Under the pieces are notes generated by a model. The model was not told the DNA's origin. It saw nothing but the letters and a program-made list of their open reading frames with translations, and searched no databases. A DNA stretch of 64,000 nucleotides from a bacterium D16-56 (GTDB lineage: Bacteria; Bacillota; Clostridia; Lachnospirales; Lachnospiraceae): the NCBI GenBank assembly GCA_003611875.1, contig RAYY01000002.1, positions 186,001 to 250,000 on the forward strand. The letters run 5' to 3'. Shown one piece after another: positions 9,189 to 18,097 of the stretch. Both the position numbers and the translations under genes were made by a program. The number at the start of each line of letters is the position of its first letter. Positions within the stretch are counted from its first letter, which is position 1.

Positions 9189-9620
9189 TCACCCATCCTT
9201 CTCCTGTGCGGAATCCAGATAGGAACGCAGAATCAAAACCGCCGCGATCTTATCGATCACTCGCTTTCTTTCTCCCTTAGGAACTCCGCTCTCTATTAAA
9301 ATGTCGTTGGCCTCCATAGTTGTCAGACGCTCATCCCACAGGACCACGGGCAGACTTATCCTGCGTATCAGCATATCCCGAAATTCCTCTGTCCTTCTTG
9401 CACGTTCTCCGATAGAATCATCCATATTCACAGGATAACCCAAAATAATTTTTTCAATCTGATATTCTTCAATCAGCTCCTCAATCCTTGCCAAGGTCCT
9501 GCGCAGCTTATTTTCCTCCTTGCGGGTAATCGTCTCTACCCCCTGTGCCGTAATCCCCAGCAGATCACTCACAGCCACACCCACAGTCCTGGAGCCATAG
9601 TCCAATCCCATCATTCTCAT
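9189..9620 (-). CDS. ruvX: Putative Holliday junction resolvase / pre-16S rRNA nuclease RuvX (YqgF family)
   Basis: RNase H-like YqgF/RuvX protein of about 143 residues. Visible motifs are [16 protein letters not shown] at the N-terminus, the central [14 protein letters not shown] block and [10 protein letters not shown]; the last acidic residue falls in the DKIAAVLIL helix. Members process 16S rRNA ends or Holliday junctions. The start at 9620 is favoured by GGAGG 6 bp upstream. The start region abuts a copy of a dispersed palindromic repeat. Neighbours ireB and DUF1292 match the Bacillus order. Confidence 0.9.
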   Translation of the reverse strand: MRMMGLDYGSRTVGVAVSDLLGITAQGVETITRKEENKLRRTLARIEELIEEYQIEKIILGYPVNMDDSIGERARRTEEFRDMLIRRISLPVVLWDERLTTMEANDILIESGVPKGERKRVIDKIAAVLILRSYLDSAQEKDG

Positions 9621-9629
9621 ATTAAACCT

Positions 9630-9727
9630 CCATGCGCCCGGCTGTGAACGCGCCACCAACTATGAAAGTCCGGCGGGCGCTTTTGGCATACCTGAATTCA
9701 TGCCGCCTAATCGGAAGCGGACTTTCA
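9630..9727. repeat. Dispersed palindromic repeat, copy A (ruvX leader)
   Basis: About 98 bp that recurs at 62491-62600: shared blocks are ATGCGCCCGGC, AAGTCCGGCGGGC, TTTTGGCAT.CCTGAATT and ATGCCGCCTAATC. GCGCCCG and CGGGCGC can pair as a stem. A separate hairpin (CTGTCA.CCC / GGG.TGACAG) lies at 9782-9806, so the whole 272-bp ireB-ruvX spacer is structured. Reading frames through it are open on the minus strand in both places, but I treat this as a repeat, not a gene. Confidence 0.75.
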
Positions 9728-9892
9728 AAGTAAAAACGTATCCCTTTCGAAATCATAGCTTCCTTCCTGCGCCCGAAAAGACTGTCATCCCATATCGGGT
9801 TGACAGCCTGTCCCTTTTCTTTTGCAGACCTGCAGACATAAATTCCCTGGGGAGTGACTCCTGACTTGTGCCGTATATTCCACGCGAAAGCC

Positions 9893-10162
9893 TCAGTGCC
9901 GTCCCTCCAGCTCCGCATGAATATAGACATACATCAATTCTTCTAAAATCTCGTCCCGCTCCACCTTCATAATAAGGCTCCTGGCGCTCTTATGGCTGGT
10001 AATATAGGTCGGATCCCCTGATATAAGATATCCCACAATCTGATTTACCGGATTGTACCCTTTTTCTGTCAGAGCAACATATACCTTCTCCAAAACCTGG
10101 CTGACATCCATTTTATTCTCCTGTACTGCCTGAAAAAACTGTGTGTTATGAATTTCGCCCAT
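9893..10162 (-). CDS. ireB: IreB family regulatory protein (DUF965)
   Basis: 89 residues, matching IreB, a small dimeric phosphoprotein that in Enterococcus is a substrate of the Ser/Thr kinase IreK and affects cephalosporin tolerance. Conserved blocks: VYVALTEKGYNPVNQIVGYL and SGDPTYITSH, with a C-terminal ERDEILEELM helix. The ATG at 10162 has AGGA 10 bp upstream; a GTG at 10171 is in frame but sits on that site. First gene of the ruvX-rnjA unit, behind a good promoter. Confidence 0.9.
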   Translation of the reverse strand: MGEIHNTQFFQAVQENKMDVSQVLEKVYVALTEKGYNPVNQIVGYLISGDPTYITSHKSARSLIMKVERDEILEELMYVYIHAELEGRH

Positions 10163-10192
10163 GTTTTTCACGTCCTTTAACTATTCTTTTCT

Positions 10193-10221
10193 ATTCTATA
10201 CTACTTTGTGCAATTCGGCAA
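10193..10221 (-). promoter_or_regulatory. Sigma-A type promoter for the ireB operon
   Basis: On the minus strand TTGCCG and TAGAAT are separated by exactly 17 bp, ending about 30 bp before the ireB start. Confidence 0.6.
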
Positions 10222-10299
10222 GGGAAATATTTCTTAACATTCACACAACCTGCAAAAACGTGTAACAGTTCAAGGGATATCTAAACTGCTGCAAAAACG

Positions 10300-10387
10300 C
10301 TGCGGCTCACTCTCTGCCGCAGACGTGCAAAGGAGCATTGACAGCAAGATGGATTCACCGGAATTTAGGCAGAGCTGTGCCGGTGAA
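10300..10387. other. Two intergenic hairpins between mtaB and ireB
   Basis: CTGCGGC (10300-10306) pairs with GCCGCAG (10316-10322), and TTCACCGG (10354-10361) pairs with CCGGTGAA (10380-10387). They lie just after the mtaB stop, so they may end that transcript, but no good U-run follows. Confidence 0.4.
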
Positions 10388-10394
10388 CCGCAGC

Positions 10395-11711
10395 TTAAAG
10401 CAGAATCTCCTCTGTCAGCATTCTTTCCGGTATAACCGTCACCAGGGTATTGGGACGCTGGCCCTCTGCTAAGACTGCCGCCCGGATATATTCTCTGGTA
10501 TGGCCGGTCAGATAACGCGTTCCCTCTATCCTTGTTTCTTCCTCCAAAAGCACCTGCTGCCGTTTTCCTAAAAAGCTTTTCCGGTATTCTGCTGACATGA
10601 CCTGTTCCAGTGACAGCAGTTCTTCACTGCGTATGGTTTTTACGGATTCCGGTATCTGGTCCGGCATTTTGGCGGCGCGGGTGCCGGAGCGGACAGAATA
10701 TTTAAACACATGCATCTCATAAAAACGGATTTTCTGCAAAAAGGCTTTGGTTTCTTCAAATTCTTCCTGAGTCTCTCCCGGAAATCCCACGATCACATCC
10801 GTAGTGATGGCCGGATTTTCAAAGCTTTCGCGCAGAATATCACACTTTTCCGCATATTCTTCTGTAGTATAATGACGGTTCATACGTCTCAAGGTCTCGT
10901 CACATCCACTTTGAAGAGACAGATGAAAATGGGGACAGACTTTCGGAAGCCGGGTGAGAGCCGACACAAACTGCCTGGTTATAATCCCCGGCTCCAGGGA
11001 GCCTAAGCGGATCCGGCTGATTCCGGAAATCCGGTGGAGCCTCCCTATCAGCTCCGGAAGCCCTTCCCTAGATTGTTCCTGAAAATCCGCTCCATAAGAG
11101 CTTAAATGGATTCCAGTCAGCACGATCTCCTGACAGCCTGACGCGGCCAGAGCCTCTGCCTCTTGCTCTACATCCTCCGGTGTCCTGCTGCGCACACGTC
11201 CTCTGGTATAGGGAATGATGCAATAGCTGCAGAACTGGTTGCAGCCATCCTGTACCTTTACAAAGGCCCTGGTGTGATCCGCTGTTTTGCGGATGTGCAG
11301 GCTCTCATACTCCCTTGACCCGTCCATGGCAAACCAATGCTCCTGAACCTGCCTTTTCCCCTGCTTTTTCTGAAAATAATCCTCAAGAATCCCCACAAGC
11401 TCTTTTTTCATATTATTCCCAATCAGCACATCAACAGACAAATCTTTTTTTAATTCCTCTGCCGCTGACTGTACATAGCATCCTGCCGCCACTACCGCGG
11501 CCTCCGGATTCTGCTTTCTGGCACGGTGAAGCATCTGCCGGGATTTCCGGTCTGCAATATTGGTCACAGAACAGGTATTGATAATGTACACGTCTGCCTT
11601 CTCCCGAAAAGGCACAATCTCATATCCTGCCTCCTCCAAAAGCTGCCGCATGGCCTCCCCCTCATACGCATTCACCTTACATCCCAGGTTATGTAATGCT
11701 GCCTTTTTCAC
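10395..11711 (-). CDS. mtaB: tRNA (N6-threonylcarbamoyladenosine(37)-C2)-methylthiotransferase MtaB
   Basis: 438-residue radical SAM methylthiotransferase of the MiaB/RimO/MtaB group, making ms2t6A37 in tRNA. Three N-terminal cysteines (Cys11, Cys47, Cys78) hold the auxiliary cluster; the radical-SAM cluster is CNQFCSYC (Cys157, Cys161, Cys164) followed by IIPYTRGRVRSR. A TRAM-like tail ends the protein. I start at GTG 11711 because AAGGAGG is 6 bp upstream; an in-frame ATG at 11759 is possible. It belongs with rsmE and prmA, as in Bacillus (yqeT-U-V), though here thiI and a desulfurase lie between. Confidence 0.92.
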   Translation of the reverse strand: MKKAALHNLGCKVNAYEGEAMRQLLEEAGYEIVPFREKADVYIINTCSVTNIADRKSRQMLHRARKQNPEAAVVAAGCYVQSAAEELKKDLSVDVLIGNNMKKELVGILEDYFQKKQGKRQVQEHWFAMDGSREYESLHIRKTADHTRAFVKVQDGCNQFCSYCIIPYTRGRVRSRTPEDVEQEAEALAASGCQEIVLTGIHLSSYGADFQEQSREGLPELIGRLHRISGISRIRLGSLEPGIITRQFVSALTRLPKVCPHFHLSLQSGCDETLRRMNRHYTTEEYAEKCDILRESFENPAITTDVIVGFPGETQEEFEETKAFLQKIRFYEMHVFKYSVRSGTRAAKMPDQIPESVKTIRSEELLSLEQVMSAEYRKSFLGKRQQVLLEEETRIEGTRYLTGHTREYIRAAVLAEGQRPNTLVTVIPERMLTEEILL

Positions 11712-11771
11712 ACTGCTCCTCCTTATCATTGATGAAAAAATCCTGCAAAGCCTTTTCATAAAAACTTCCTA

Positions 11772-11800
11772 TTGACTTTTTTCCCATAACTAGGTAGTAT
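11772..11800 (+). promoter_or_regulatory. Promoter of the HPr-like gene
   Basis: TTGACT and TAGTAT with a 17-bp spacer, about 50 bp before the HPr-like start at 11851. Confidence 0.6.
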
Positions 11801-11850
11801 TGATACGAAACAAAAAACAGCCAAAAATAACCATAAAGGAGGTTTTATAC

Positions 11851-12084
11851 ATGAAAACAGTTCGCATTTCATTAAATTCTATCGATAAAGTAAAGTCCTT
11901 CGTAAATGATCTGACCAAGTACGATGAGGATTTTGATCTGGTATCCGGCAGATATGTGATCGACGCCAAGTCCATTATGGGCATCTTCAGCCTGGACTTA
12001 TCCAAGCCCATTGATCTTAACATCCACGCAGAGTCCGGCGTTGATGAGATCTTAGAGACCTTAGCGCCCTACATCATCCCGTAA
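11851..12084 (+). CDS. HPr-like protein lacking the active histidine
   Basis: 77-residue HPr-fold protein. The second half carries the serine-46 type block AKSIMGIFSLDLSKP, but the first part (SLNSIDKVKSFVNDL) has no histidine where HPr has its phosphorylated His15. It therefore cannot be an ordinary PTS phosphocarrier; a Crh-like regulatory role is possible but unproven. The start is set by AAAGGAGG 8 bp upstream. It has its own promoter and lies alone between mtaB and thiI, which are both on the other strand. Confidence 0.75.
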   Translation: MKTVRISLNSIDKVKSFVNDLTKYDEDFDLVSGRYVIDAKSIMGIFSLDLSKPIDLNIHAESGVDEILETLAPYIIP

Positions 12085-12239
12085 TTTCAGACCTTTTATG
12101 GGATAAGCCGTCGCCGAAGCGTGTCTGAGAATTGCTTTCTGACCGATGCATGGCCCACTTAGCGGGACACCCAAGACATCCCTTGCGGCGGCAGCGGGAA
12201 TGGATTTTCAGACCCGCTCCAGGACAGATCCGATAAAGA

Positions 12240-12274
12240 GGCTGCGGTTTCCGGTTTTTCGGCCAACCGCAGCC
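12240..12274 (-). terminator. Hairpin terminator after thiI
   Basis: GGCTGCGGTT (12240-12249) and AACCGCAGCC (12265-12274) form a perfect 10-bp stem just downstream of the thiI stop; the loop adds a smaller CCGG/CCGG pairing. The minus-strand tract after it is TCTTTAT; the plus side is CTTTTCCCTTT, so it may serve both strands. Confidence 0.6.
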
Positions 12275-12287
12275 ATACCTTTTCCCT

Positions 12288-13469
12288 TTAATCACACCAG
12301 ATCATTTCTGCCGTCTCAATGGCAGTCTGAACCATTTCCTGAATTCTATCTTCCAGACTTTCCTCTGATTTTCGAATCCTCTCCAGATTGGGCTTAATCA
12401 CCGGATGCTTTGCCACAAATATGGTACAGCAGTCCTCATATGGCTGAATGGAGGTCTCAAAGGTCCCGATCTTCTGGGAAATGTCCACGATCTCCTGTTT
12501 GTCAAAACCGATCAAAGGCCGGAATACCGGCATGGAGCACACCTCATTGGTGGAGGCTAAGGACTGTACGGTCTGGGACGCCACCTGTCCGATGCTCTCC
12601 CCTGTGATCAAGGCCAGCCCGCCGCTTTTTTCGGCAATCTCCTGGGCAATCCGCATCATATACCGGCGCATCAGGATGGTCAGCTCCTCATGAGGACATT
12701 TATCGTAGATATAAAGCTGAATATCCGTAAAATTCACCACATGGAGAGGAATGGGGCCAGAATACCGGGCCACCTGCCTTGCCAGATCCACCACCTTTTG
12801 CTTGGCCCGCTCACTGGTGTAAGGCGGCGCGTGAAAATATACCGCATCGATCTTTACCCCTCTTTTGGCTATCATGTACCCTGCCACCGGGCTGTCAATG
12901 CCCCCTGACAAAAGAAGCATTGCCTTTCCATTGGTCCCCACAGGCATTCCTCCAGGACCTGGAATCATCAGCGAATAGATATTGACCACCTTGCGGACCT
13001 CCACCCGCAAAAGAACGTCCGGCTTGTGGACATCTACCCTAGTCTCCGGAAACGCCTTTAAAATCACCTCGCCCAGATCACGGTTCATCTGCTCTGAGTG
13101 GACCGGATACTGCTTGTCAGCCCGCCTGCTGTCTACCTTAAAAGTAAAGTGCTTGTCCGGATAGACCTCATCCACATAATCCGTCACCGTTTTTTTCAGA
13201 TTTTCAAAATCTTTATCCTGAATCTGAAGCATGGGGCAGATCCAGGCAATTCCAAACACCTTCTGCAATGCCTGGATCGTCTCGTCATAATCATAGCCGC
13301 TTAAAGCCTGTACGTAAATCCTTCCGGACTCCTTGGTAATCACAAAGGAACCCTCTGCCCTTTTCAGGGCATTTTTAATCTGGTGGATCAAAGCATCCTC
13401 AAACAGATAACGATTCTTTCCTTTTGTTCCGATTTCTGCATATTTGATCAAAAATGACTGATATACCAT
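12288..13469 (-). CDS. thiI: tRNA 4-thiouridine synthase ThiI (no rhodanese domain)
   Basis: 393 residues: N-terminal ferredoxin-like domain, THUMP domain to about 165, then a PP-loop ATPase with SGGIDS at 188-193. It activates U8 of tRNA for sulfur insertion. The C-terminal rhodanese domain of the E. coli protein is absent, as in Bacillus, where a dedicated cysteine desulfurase supplies sulfur; such a gene lies 120 bp upstream. The start is ATG 13469 with GGAAAGAGAG. Confidence 0.94.
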   Translation of the reverse strand: MVYQSFLIKYAEIGTKGKNRYLFEDALIHQIKNALKRAEGSFVITKESGRIYVQALSGYDYDETIQALQKVFGIAWICPMLQIQDKDFENLKKTVTDYVDEVYPDKHFTFKVDSRRADKQYPVHSEQMNRDLGEVILKAFPETRVDVHKPDVLLRVEVRKVVNIYSLMIPGPGGMPVGTNGKAMLLLSGGIDSPVAGYMIAKRGVKIDAVYFHAPPYTSERAKQKVVDLARQVARYSGPIPLHVVNFTDIQLYIYDKCPHEELTILMRRYMMRIAQEIAEKSGGLALITGESIGQVASQTVQSLASTNEVCSMPVFRPLIGFDKQEIVDISQKIGTFETSIQPYEDCCTIFVAKHPVIKPNLERIRKSEESLEDRIQEMVQTAIETAEMIWCD

Positions 13470-13589
13470 CTCTCTTTCCTCCCGTCTCCCTGTGTCTGTT
13501 TTCCTACTGCCGTTTTCCTGTCTTGCCTTTCATCCCTTTTCCGGCACTGCCTCCCGGCTTGCTTCCACCCCTCCTCCAACATGGTGCTC

Positions 13590-14744
13590 CTACGCTCTTT
13601 TATACCTTCTTAAAACCGGCAGGATTTCCTTTAACACGTCCATGCAGTAATCGATTTCATCTTTTGTATTAAACATCCCAAAGCTGAATCGCACCGTAGA
13701 TTCCAAAAGCCTTTGATGCACTCCGATTCCCTTTAAGGTCCCGCTGATCCCCGGATGGTGAGCCGAGCAGGCCGACCCGGAGGACACGTAGATCCCCCTG
13801 TCCTCTAAGGCATGAAGCAGCACCTCGCTGCGAACGCCCTCAAAGCTGACGCTGACGATCTGAGGCGCACTGCCCTGGCCCCTTTTGCTGTTGACGGTAA
13901 TGCCGTCCAATTCTTCTACCCGGTCAATCAGATAATCCTTCAGCCCGGTCAGATAAGCGGCCTTGGCCTCATGGTCCCGATACATCTCCCTCGCCGCCGC
14001 GCCAAGTCCTGCCACCCCCGGAACATTTTCCGTGCCGGAACGCAGGTTGTTCTGCTGTCCGCCTCCGTAGATCATAGGCTTTATCCTCACCCCGTCACGG
14101 ATATACAAAAATCCCACTCCCTTAGGCCCATGAATCTTGTGTCCGCTTACGGAAAAAAGATCGATTCCCTGCTTTTTGGGGCGGATCACATATTTTCCAT
14201 AAGCCTGAATCCCATCCACATGGAAAAGTGTTTTGGGATTTTTTTCCTGAATCACACGGGAGATCTCCTCCACCGGCTCCACTGCTCCCACCTCATTGTT
14301 CACATACATCACAGACACTAAAATCGTGTCGTCCCGAACAGCATCCCCAAGCTCCTTTAGGGAAATGTGCCCGTCACGGTCCACAGGAAGAAACGTCACA
14401 TCAAATCCCATATCCTCCAGCGCAGCAAGAGGATTGTATACAGAGGGATGCTCAATGCTTGTGCTGATAATATGCTTTCCGGCCCTCTGATTAGCCAGCG
14501 CACCTCCGATCAGAGCCAGATTGTTGGACTCAGAGCCTCCGGAGGTAAAAAGAATCTCCTTCTCGGATACCTTCATGGTCCTGGCAATCTCCTGGCGGGC
14601 CTGTCGGATATACTGCTCTGCCTCCATCCCCCGCCGATGCTTTGCCGCCGGATTGGCATAATCCTCTGTCATAGTCTTAACCACAATATCCCTTACACAA
14701 TCCAGAACCCTTGTGGTGGCAGAATTATCAAAGTATGCTTCCAT
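13590..14744 (-). CDS. Cysteine desulfurase (NifS/IscS family), probable ThiI partner
   Basis: 384-residue PLP enzyme. It takes sulfur from cysteine as a persulfide. The PLP lysine is Lys203 in SGHKIHGPKG and the catalytic cysteine is Cys326 in SSGSACSAHHPG. A short active-site loop fits the NifZ/IscS-type group that pairs with ThiI. The ATG at 14744 is preferred over the adjacent in-frame GTG because of the GGGGAG spacing. It follows rsmE by 5 bp and precedes thiI. Confidence 0.92.
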   Translation of the reverse strand: MEAYFDNSATTRVLDCVRDIVVKTMTEDYANPAAKHRRGMEAEQYIRQARQEIARTMKVSEKEILFTSGGSESNNLALIGGALANQRAGKHIISTSIEHPSVYNPLAALEDMGFDVTFLPVDRDGHISLKELGDAVRDDTILVSVMYVNNEVGAVEPVEEISRVIQEKNPKTLFHVDGIQAYGKYVIRPKKQGIDLFSVSGHKIHGPKGVGFLYIRDGVRIKPMIYGGGQQNNLRSGTENVPGVAGLGAAAREMYRDHEAKAAYLTGLKDYLIDRVEELDGITVNSKRGQGSAPQIVSVSFEGVRSEVLLHALEDRGIYVSSGSACSAHHPGISGTLKGIGVHQRLLESTVRFSFGMFNTKDEIDYCMDVLKEILPVLRRYKRA

Positions 14745-14749
14745 CACGA

Positions 14750-15490
14750 TTATCTCCCCTCCAGATGAAACATCAGAATCGACAAGGCAGCCATGCCGGC
14801 TGTCTCGGTCCGCAGAATCCGCCGTCCCAGTGTAATAGGGCAGATTCCCGCCTGTCTGGCCTCCTCCACTTCCTCCACGTCAAACCCGCCCTCAGGGCCG
14901 ATCAGAATCCCTGCATCCATTCCCGGACGTATCCGGTCAAGAAGCGCTTTGGTTTCTTCCATCCCGCTGGCCAGCTCATAGGGAATCAGCCCTGCATCCA
15001 GCTTTTGTGCCATGGCACATGCCTGGGAGAAGCTGACCACCTGGCCTACCTCCGGCACAATCATCCGCCCTGACTGCTTTGCCGCACTTTCGGAGACCGC
15101 ATTCCAGCGGCGCACCTTGGCCTCCGCCTTCTTTTTATCCAGCTTTACCACAGACCTTCTGGTAGCCATGGGAACGATCCGGCAGGCCCCCAGCTCTACT
15201 GCCTTCTGGATAATCCAATCCATCTTGTCACCCTTGGGAAGTCCCTGAAACAGCCAAAGCCTGGCAGGAAGCTCACTGCCACCTTCCTCCTCTGACTGAA
15301 TGCGGGCGCAGATTTCCTCCTCCCCGATCTTATCAAGAGTACAGATATAATTCCTGGAAATGCCGTCCCGTACTCCGATCTGTTCCCCGGGCTTCATCCT
15401 CAGCACATTCCGGATATGGTTCACATCCTGCCCGGCAATCAGACAAAAGCCGTCCCTGACCTGAGCCGGCGTTACAAAAAAATAATGCAT
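14750..15490 (-). CDS. rsmE: 16S rRNA (uracil(1498)-N(3))-methyltransferase RsmE
   Basis: 246-residue SPOUT methyltransferase. N-terminal PUA-like domain (VTPAQVRDGF), then the knotted domain with ILIGPEGGF and the C-terminal LGRRILRTETA. It methylates U1498 of 16S rRNA. The ATG at 15490 has AAGGAAC at good spacing; the frame is open further upstream without family similarity. It is followed by the desulfurase (5-bp gap) and preceded by prmA by about 100 bp, a common pairing. Confidence 0.93.
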   Translation of the reverse strand: MHYFFVTPAQVRDGFCLIAGQDVNHIRNVLRMKPGEQIGVRDGISRNYICTLDKIGEEEICARIQSEEEGGSELPARLWLFQGLPKGDKMDWIIQKAVELGACRIVPMATRRSVVKLDKKKAEAKVRRWNAVSESAAKQSGRMIVPEVGQVVSFSQACAMAQKLDAGLIPYELASGMEETKALLDRIRPGMDAGILIGPEGGFDVEEVEEARQAGICPITLGRRILRTETAGMAALSILMFHLEGR

Positions 15491-15590
15491 ATGCCTTGTT
15501 CCTTTCTGCATCTTCAAGCTCTGCTTCCTTTTTCTCCACACGCTGCATGCCTCGCCTGATCGGGCAGCAATGGGATGGGTGAAACATTTT

Positions 15591-16547
15591 TCACACTTTC
15601 CTGGCCGTAATAGACACCCAGTCGCCCTGGTATGTAGTTTCCATGATCTCCAGCTGATTATTTGCCTCCATGGCTGCCCGCACCTCATCCTCCTTTGTAT
15701 TGATGATGCCTGATGTGATAAAAATGCCTCCCTGCTTTAAATGCCTTCCGATCTCTGCCTGAAGAAGGATAATAACCGGCGCCAGAATATTCGCCACCGC
15801 AATATCGTAGCATTTGTCCCCAGCCTGCCTGCGTATATCCTCATCCTCAATCAGATTCCCCTGAACCACCTGAAACTGGTTTTCTGATATCTGGTTTGTC
15901 TCCAGGTTCTCCTTTACTGCACTGACCGCATTTTCATCCAAGTCCGTCCCAAAGACCTTTCCTGCTCCCAGCTTCAACGCCGCAATTCCCAAAATCCCGC
16001 TGCCGGTTCCCACATCCAGCACACAAAAGCCTTCCTTCACATACCTGCCAAGCTGCCGGATGCAGAGCTGGGTCGTCTCATGCATCCCTGTGCCGAAGGC
16101 TGTCCCAGGATCAATCTGAATCATCCGCTTGTCCTTGTGCTCCTGGGGTACGCTCTCCCAGGTAGGCTTAATTAAAATATCATCTACGGTAAAGGGCTTA
16201 AAATACTGCTTCCAATTATTGATCCAGTCCTTATCCTCTGTCTCGGACAGGACAAGGGTTCCCTCCCCCACATCCACAAACGCTCTTAAATCCTCCAGCC
16301 CTTCCTCCACCTGCCGCAAAATCCCTTCTGCCTTGGCAGGATCCTCCAGATAAAAGCTGACCATGGCTGTGCCGTCATCCGGCGGCAGCTCCGGCAGGAT
16401 GTCAATAAACATCCCCTTTGTATCTGACGCGGAAAGCGGCACATGATCCTCAATCTCAATTCCCTCGATTCCAATGTCATCCAGCATACTGCCAATCAAA
16501 TCCACGGCCTCAGTAGTCGTCTTCAAGGTAAATTTGGTCCATTTCAT
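15591..16547 (-). CDS. prmA: Ribosomal protein L11 methyltransferase PrmA
   Basis: 318-residue class I SAM methyltransferase. N-terminal substrate-binding domain starts MKWTKFTLKTTTEAVD; motif I DVGTGSGILGIAALKLGA and the VANILAPVI motif (NPPY-like position) are typical of PrmA, which trimethylates L11. The start at 16547 follows GGAGAC 7 bp upstream. A promoter and long hairpin precede it. Confidence 0.93.
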   Translation of the reverse strand: MKWTKFTLKTTTEAVDLIGSMLDDIGIEGIEIEDHVPLSASDTKGMFIDILPELPPDDGTAMVSFYLEDPAKAEGILRQVEEGLEDLRAFVDVGEGTLVLSETEDKDWINNWKQYFKPFTVDDILIKPTWESVPQEHKDKRMIQIDPGTAFGTGMHETTQLCIRQLGRYVKEGFCVLDVGTGSGILGIAALKLGAGKVFGTDLDENAVSAVKENLETNQISENQFQVVQGNLIEDEDIRRQAGDKCYDIAVANILAPVIILLQAEIGRHLKQGGIFITSGIINTKEDEVRAAMEANNQLEIMETTYQGDWVSITARKV

Positions 16548-16600
16548 GGTAAAAGTCTCCTCTCCTTTTGATTTTCCAGCCTGGTCAGGACACCCGTGAG

Positions 16601-16648
16601 CCAAAGGATCTGTCGGCATATTCTCTAGGACAGCTCCCGATCCTTTGG
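16601..16648 (-). other. Long hairpin in the prmA leader
   Basis: CCAAAGGATC (16601-16610) pairs perfectly with GATCCTTTGG (16639-16648), leaving a 28-base loop. It lies between the promoter and the prmA start, so it would be in the transcript leader. Apart from this hairpin, the promoter and a doubled AGCATAAGCC motif near 16746-16773, I see no gene in 16548-16891. Confidence 0.5.
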
Positions 16649-16682
16649 CAAATAAGTATGCTCTCCGGGTACAGCAGCATTT

Positions 16683-16711
16683 ATCATATCATAGAATCCC
16701 ATGGTTTACAA
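16683..16711 (-). promoter_or_regulatory. Promoter of the prmA-rsmE unit
   Basis: TTGTAA and TATGAT separated by 17 bp on the minus strand, about 135 bp before the prmA start. Confidence 0.55.
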
Positions 16712-16891
16712 CTAAAGTCCAATCCCGGCACCGCCAAAAACAGCACAGCATAAGCCAAGTATAGCATAAGCCGCCACTTTTGGCTACCTTGACCCACCGC
16801 CGAAAGCAAGCGGGATTGCGGCAGCCATTATTTCAAGCCGCTCCCTCTATTATTTTTCCGGACATAATCGCAGCTGGCGCCGGCTATAAAA

Positions 16892-17881
16892 TCAATCAAA
16901 CACTGCCTGATGGATTCCCTCCGAGATCGTAAAGCTCAGCCGTTGGATCATCTCGTCAATATTAGGCGGCGTCACATAAAGATTTCCAAACTCTGGCTCC
17001 AGAAGCTCCCGGATCAGATCATACTGGTCGTCCGAAGACATTTCCTGAATAAAATCCCCCATACCCTTTGTGGACATATTGTTTGCCAGGGTTTCAATCA
17101 TGGTATTTACCGTGTCATGGACAATGGCCGCAGCCCCCACCACCGTAGGCACCCCGATGGCCAGAACCGGTACGCCTAAGCTTTCCTTTGTCAGACTGTG
17201 GCGGTGGTTGCCCACACCGGAGCCTGGATGAATCCCGGTGTCTGTCACCTGAATCGTGGTTCCCAGCCTGCGGATACTTCGGGCCGCCAGTGCATCAATG
17301 GCAATCAAAAGATCCGGCTTTGTCTCCTGAATGATTCCCTTTAAGATTTCGGCCGTCTCCATCCCGGTCTGCGCCATGACCCCAGGCACAATTCCGCTTA
17401 AAACCGGCAGTCCCTTTTCCCTGCAGAAGCCTTCCCCGTACTGCTGTTCTAAATGGCGTGTCACCTGCAGATGTTCCACTGCCTTAGGGCCTAAGGCATC
17501 CGGGGTCACGTAAAGATTTCCCAGCCCTACCACCAGAATCTTCCGTTCCTTCCCCTTCACCATATGGCCGATCAGCCTTCGGACATGCCTGGCCAGCTCC
17601 TGAGACACCTGCTCATGATAATTCTCATCCTTTTCGGCAAGCTGATCCGCCTCCAGGGTCAGATACGTTCCTTCCGGCTTTCCCATTGCCTTTGCTCCCC
17701 GTTCATCCAATATCTTTACCTCTGTCAGCTTTACCTGCTTCTCCTTGTCCTGCCATTCCCGCAGAGACACCCCTGCAATCTCTCCTCCGTCTCCCGGAAA
17801 GCTCTCCCTCTCCTCCAAAGCCAGATCCGTCCTCACCTCAAAATCCGGTTTTTCCTTTTCTATCACATAATTCATTGCCAT
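16892..17881 (-). CDS. gpr: Spore germination protease GPR
   Basis: 329-residue aspartic-type protease that degrades small acid-soluble spore proteins during germination; a marker of spore formers. The zymogen self-cleavage region FEVRTDLALEERE is at residues 14-26, and the conserved VVGLGNLYVTPDALGP and AIDALAARS blocks (with the DLLIAIDAL aspartates) are present. Length matches the family. Start ATG 17881 has AAGGAG 9 bp upstream. It is divergent from rpsT, a common clostridial arrangement. Confidence 0.95.
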   Translation of the reverse strand: MAMNYVIEKEKPDFEVRTDLALEERESFPGDGGEIAGVSLREWQDKEKQVKLTEVKILDERGAKAMGKPEGTYLTLEADQLAEKDENYHEQVSQELARHVRRLIGHMVKGKERKILVVGLGNLYVTPDALGPKAVEHLQVTRHLEQQYGEGFCREKGLPVLSGIVPGVMAQTGMETAEILKGIIQETKPDLLIAIDALAARSIRRLGTTIQVTDTGIHPGSGVGNHRHSLTKESLGVPVLAIGVPTVVGAAAIVHDTVNTMIETLANNMSTKGMGDFIQEMSSDDQYDLIRELLEPEFGNLYVTPPNIDEMIQRLSFTISEGIHQAVFD

Positions 17882-18068
17882 TGCTGTATACTCCTTCTAA
17901 GCATTCTTAATATGATTCCTGATCTGATGCCGGTCACAGGACCGTATGCCCGCGGCCACTACGCCTCTGATTTTTCCCTCTGCATTCTCGGAAAAGTATC
18001 CCTGCCGAAACAGAAAGGTATTTAAAACGGGTTATACTAGTTTTCTTCAAAATCCTCCAAAATATGTA

Positions 18069-18097
18069 TTGACAATTCTCCCCTGATTCGCTAGAAT
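18069..18097 (+). promoter_or_regulatory. rpsT promoter
   Basis: TTGACA and TAGAAT with a 17-bp spacer; the leader to rpsT is about 80 bases. The rest of the gpr-rpsT spacer (17882-18068) shows no gene. Confidence 0.75.

Noticed and set aside
9622-9930. A 102-codon minus-strand frame between ireB and ruvX
   Set aside because: It runs through the dispersed palindromic repeat; the similarity to the frame at 62484-62711 is explained by the shared repeat rather than by a protein gene.
12074-12295. A Cys/Arg-rich minus-strand frame after the HPr-like gene
   Set aside because: No start signal, crosses the thiI terminator; looks like non-coding repeat-type sequence.
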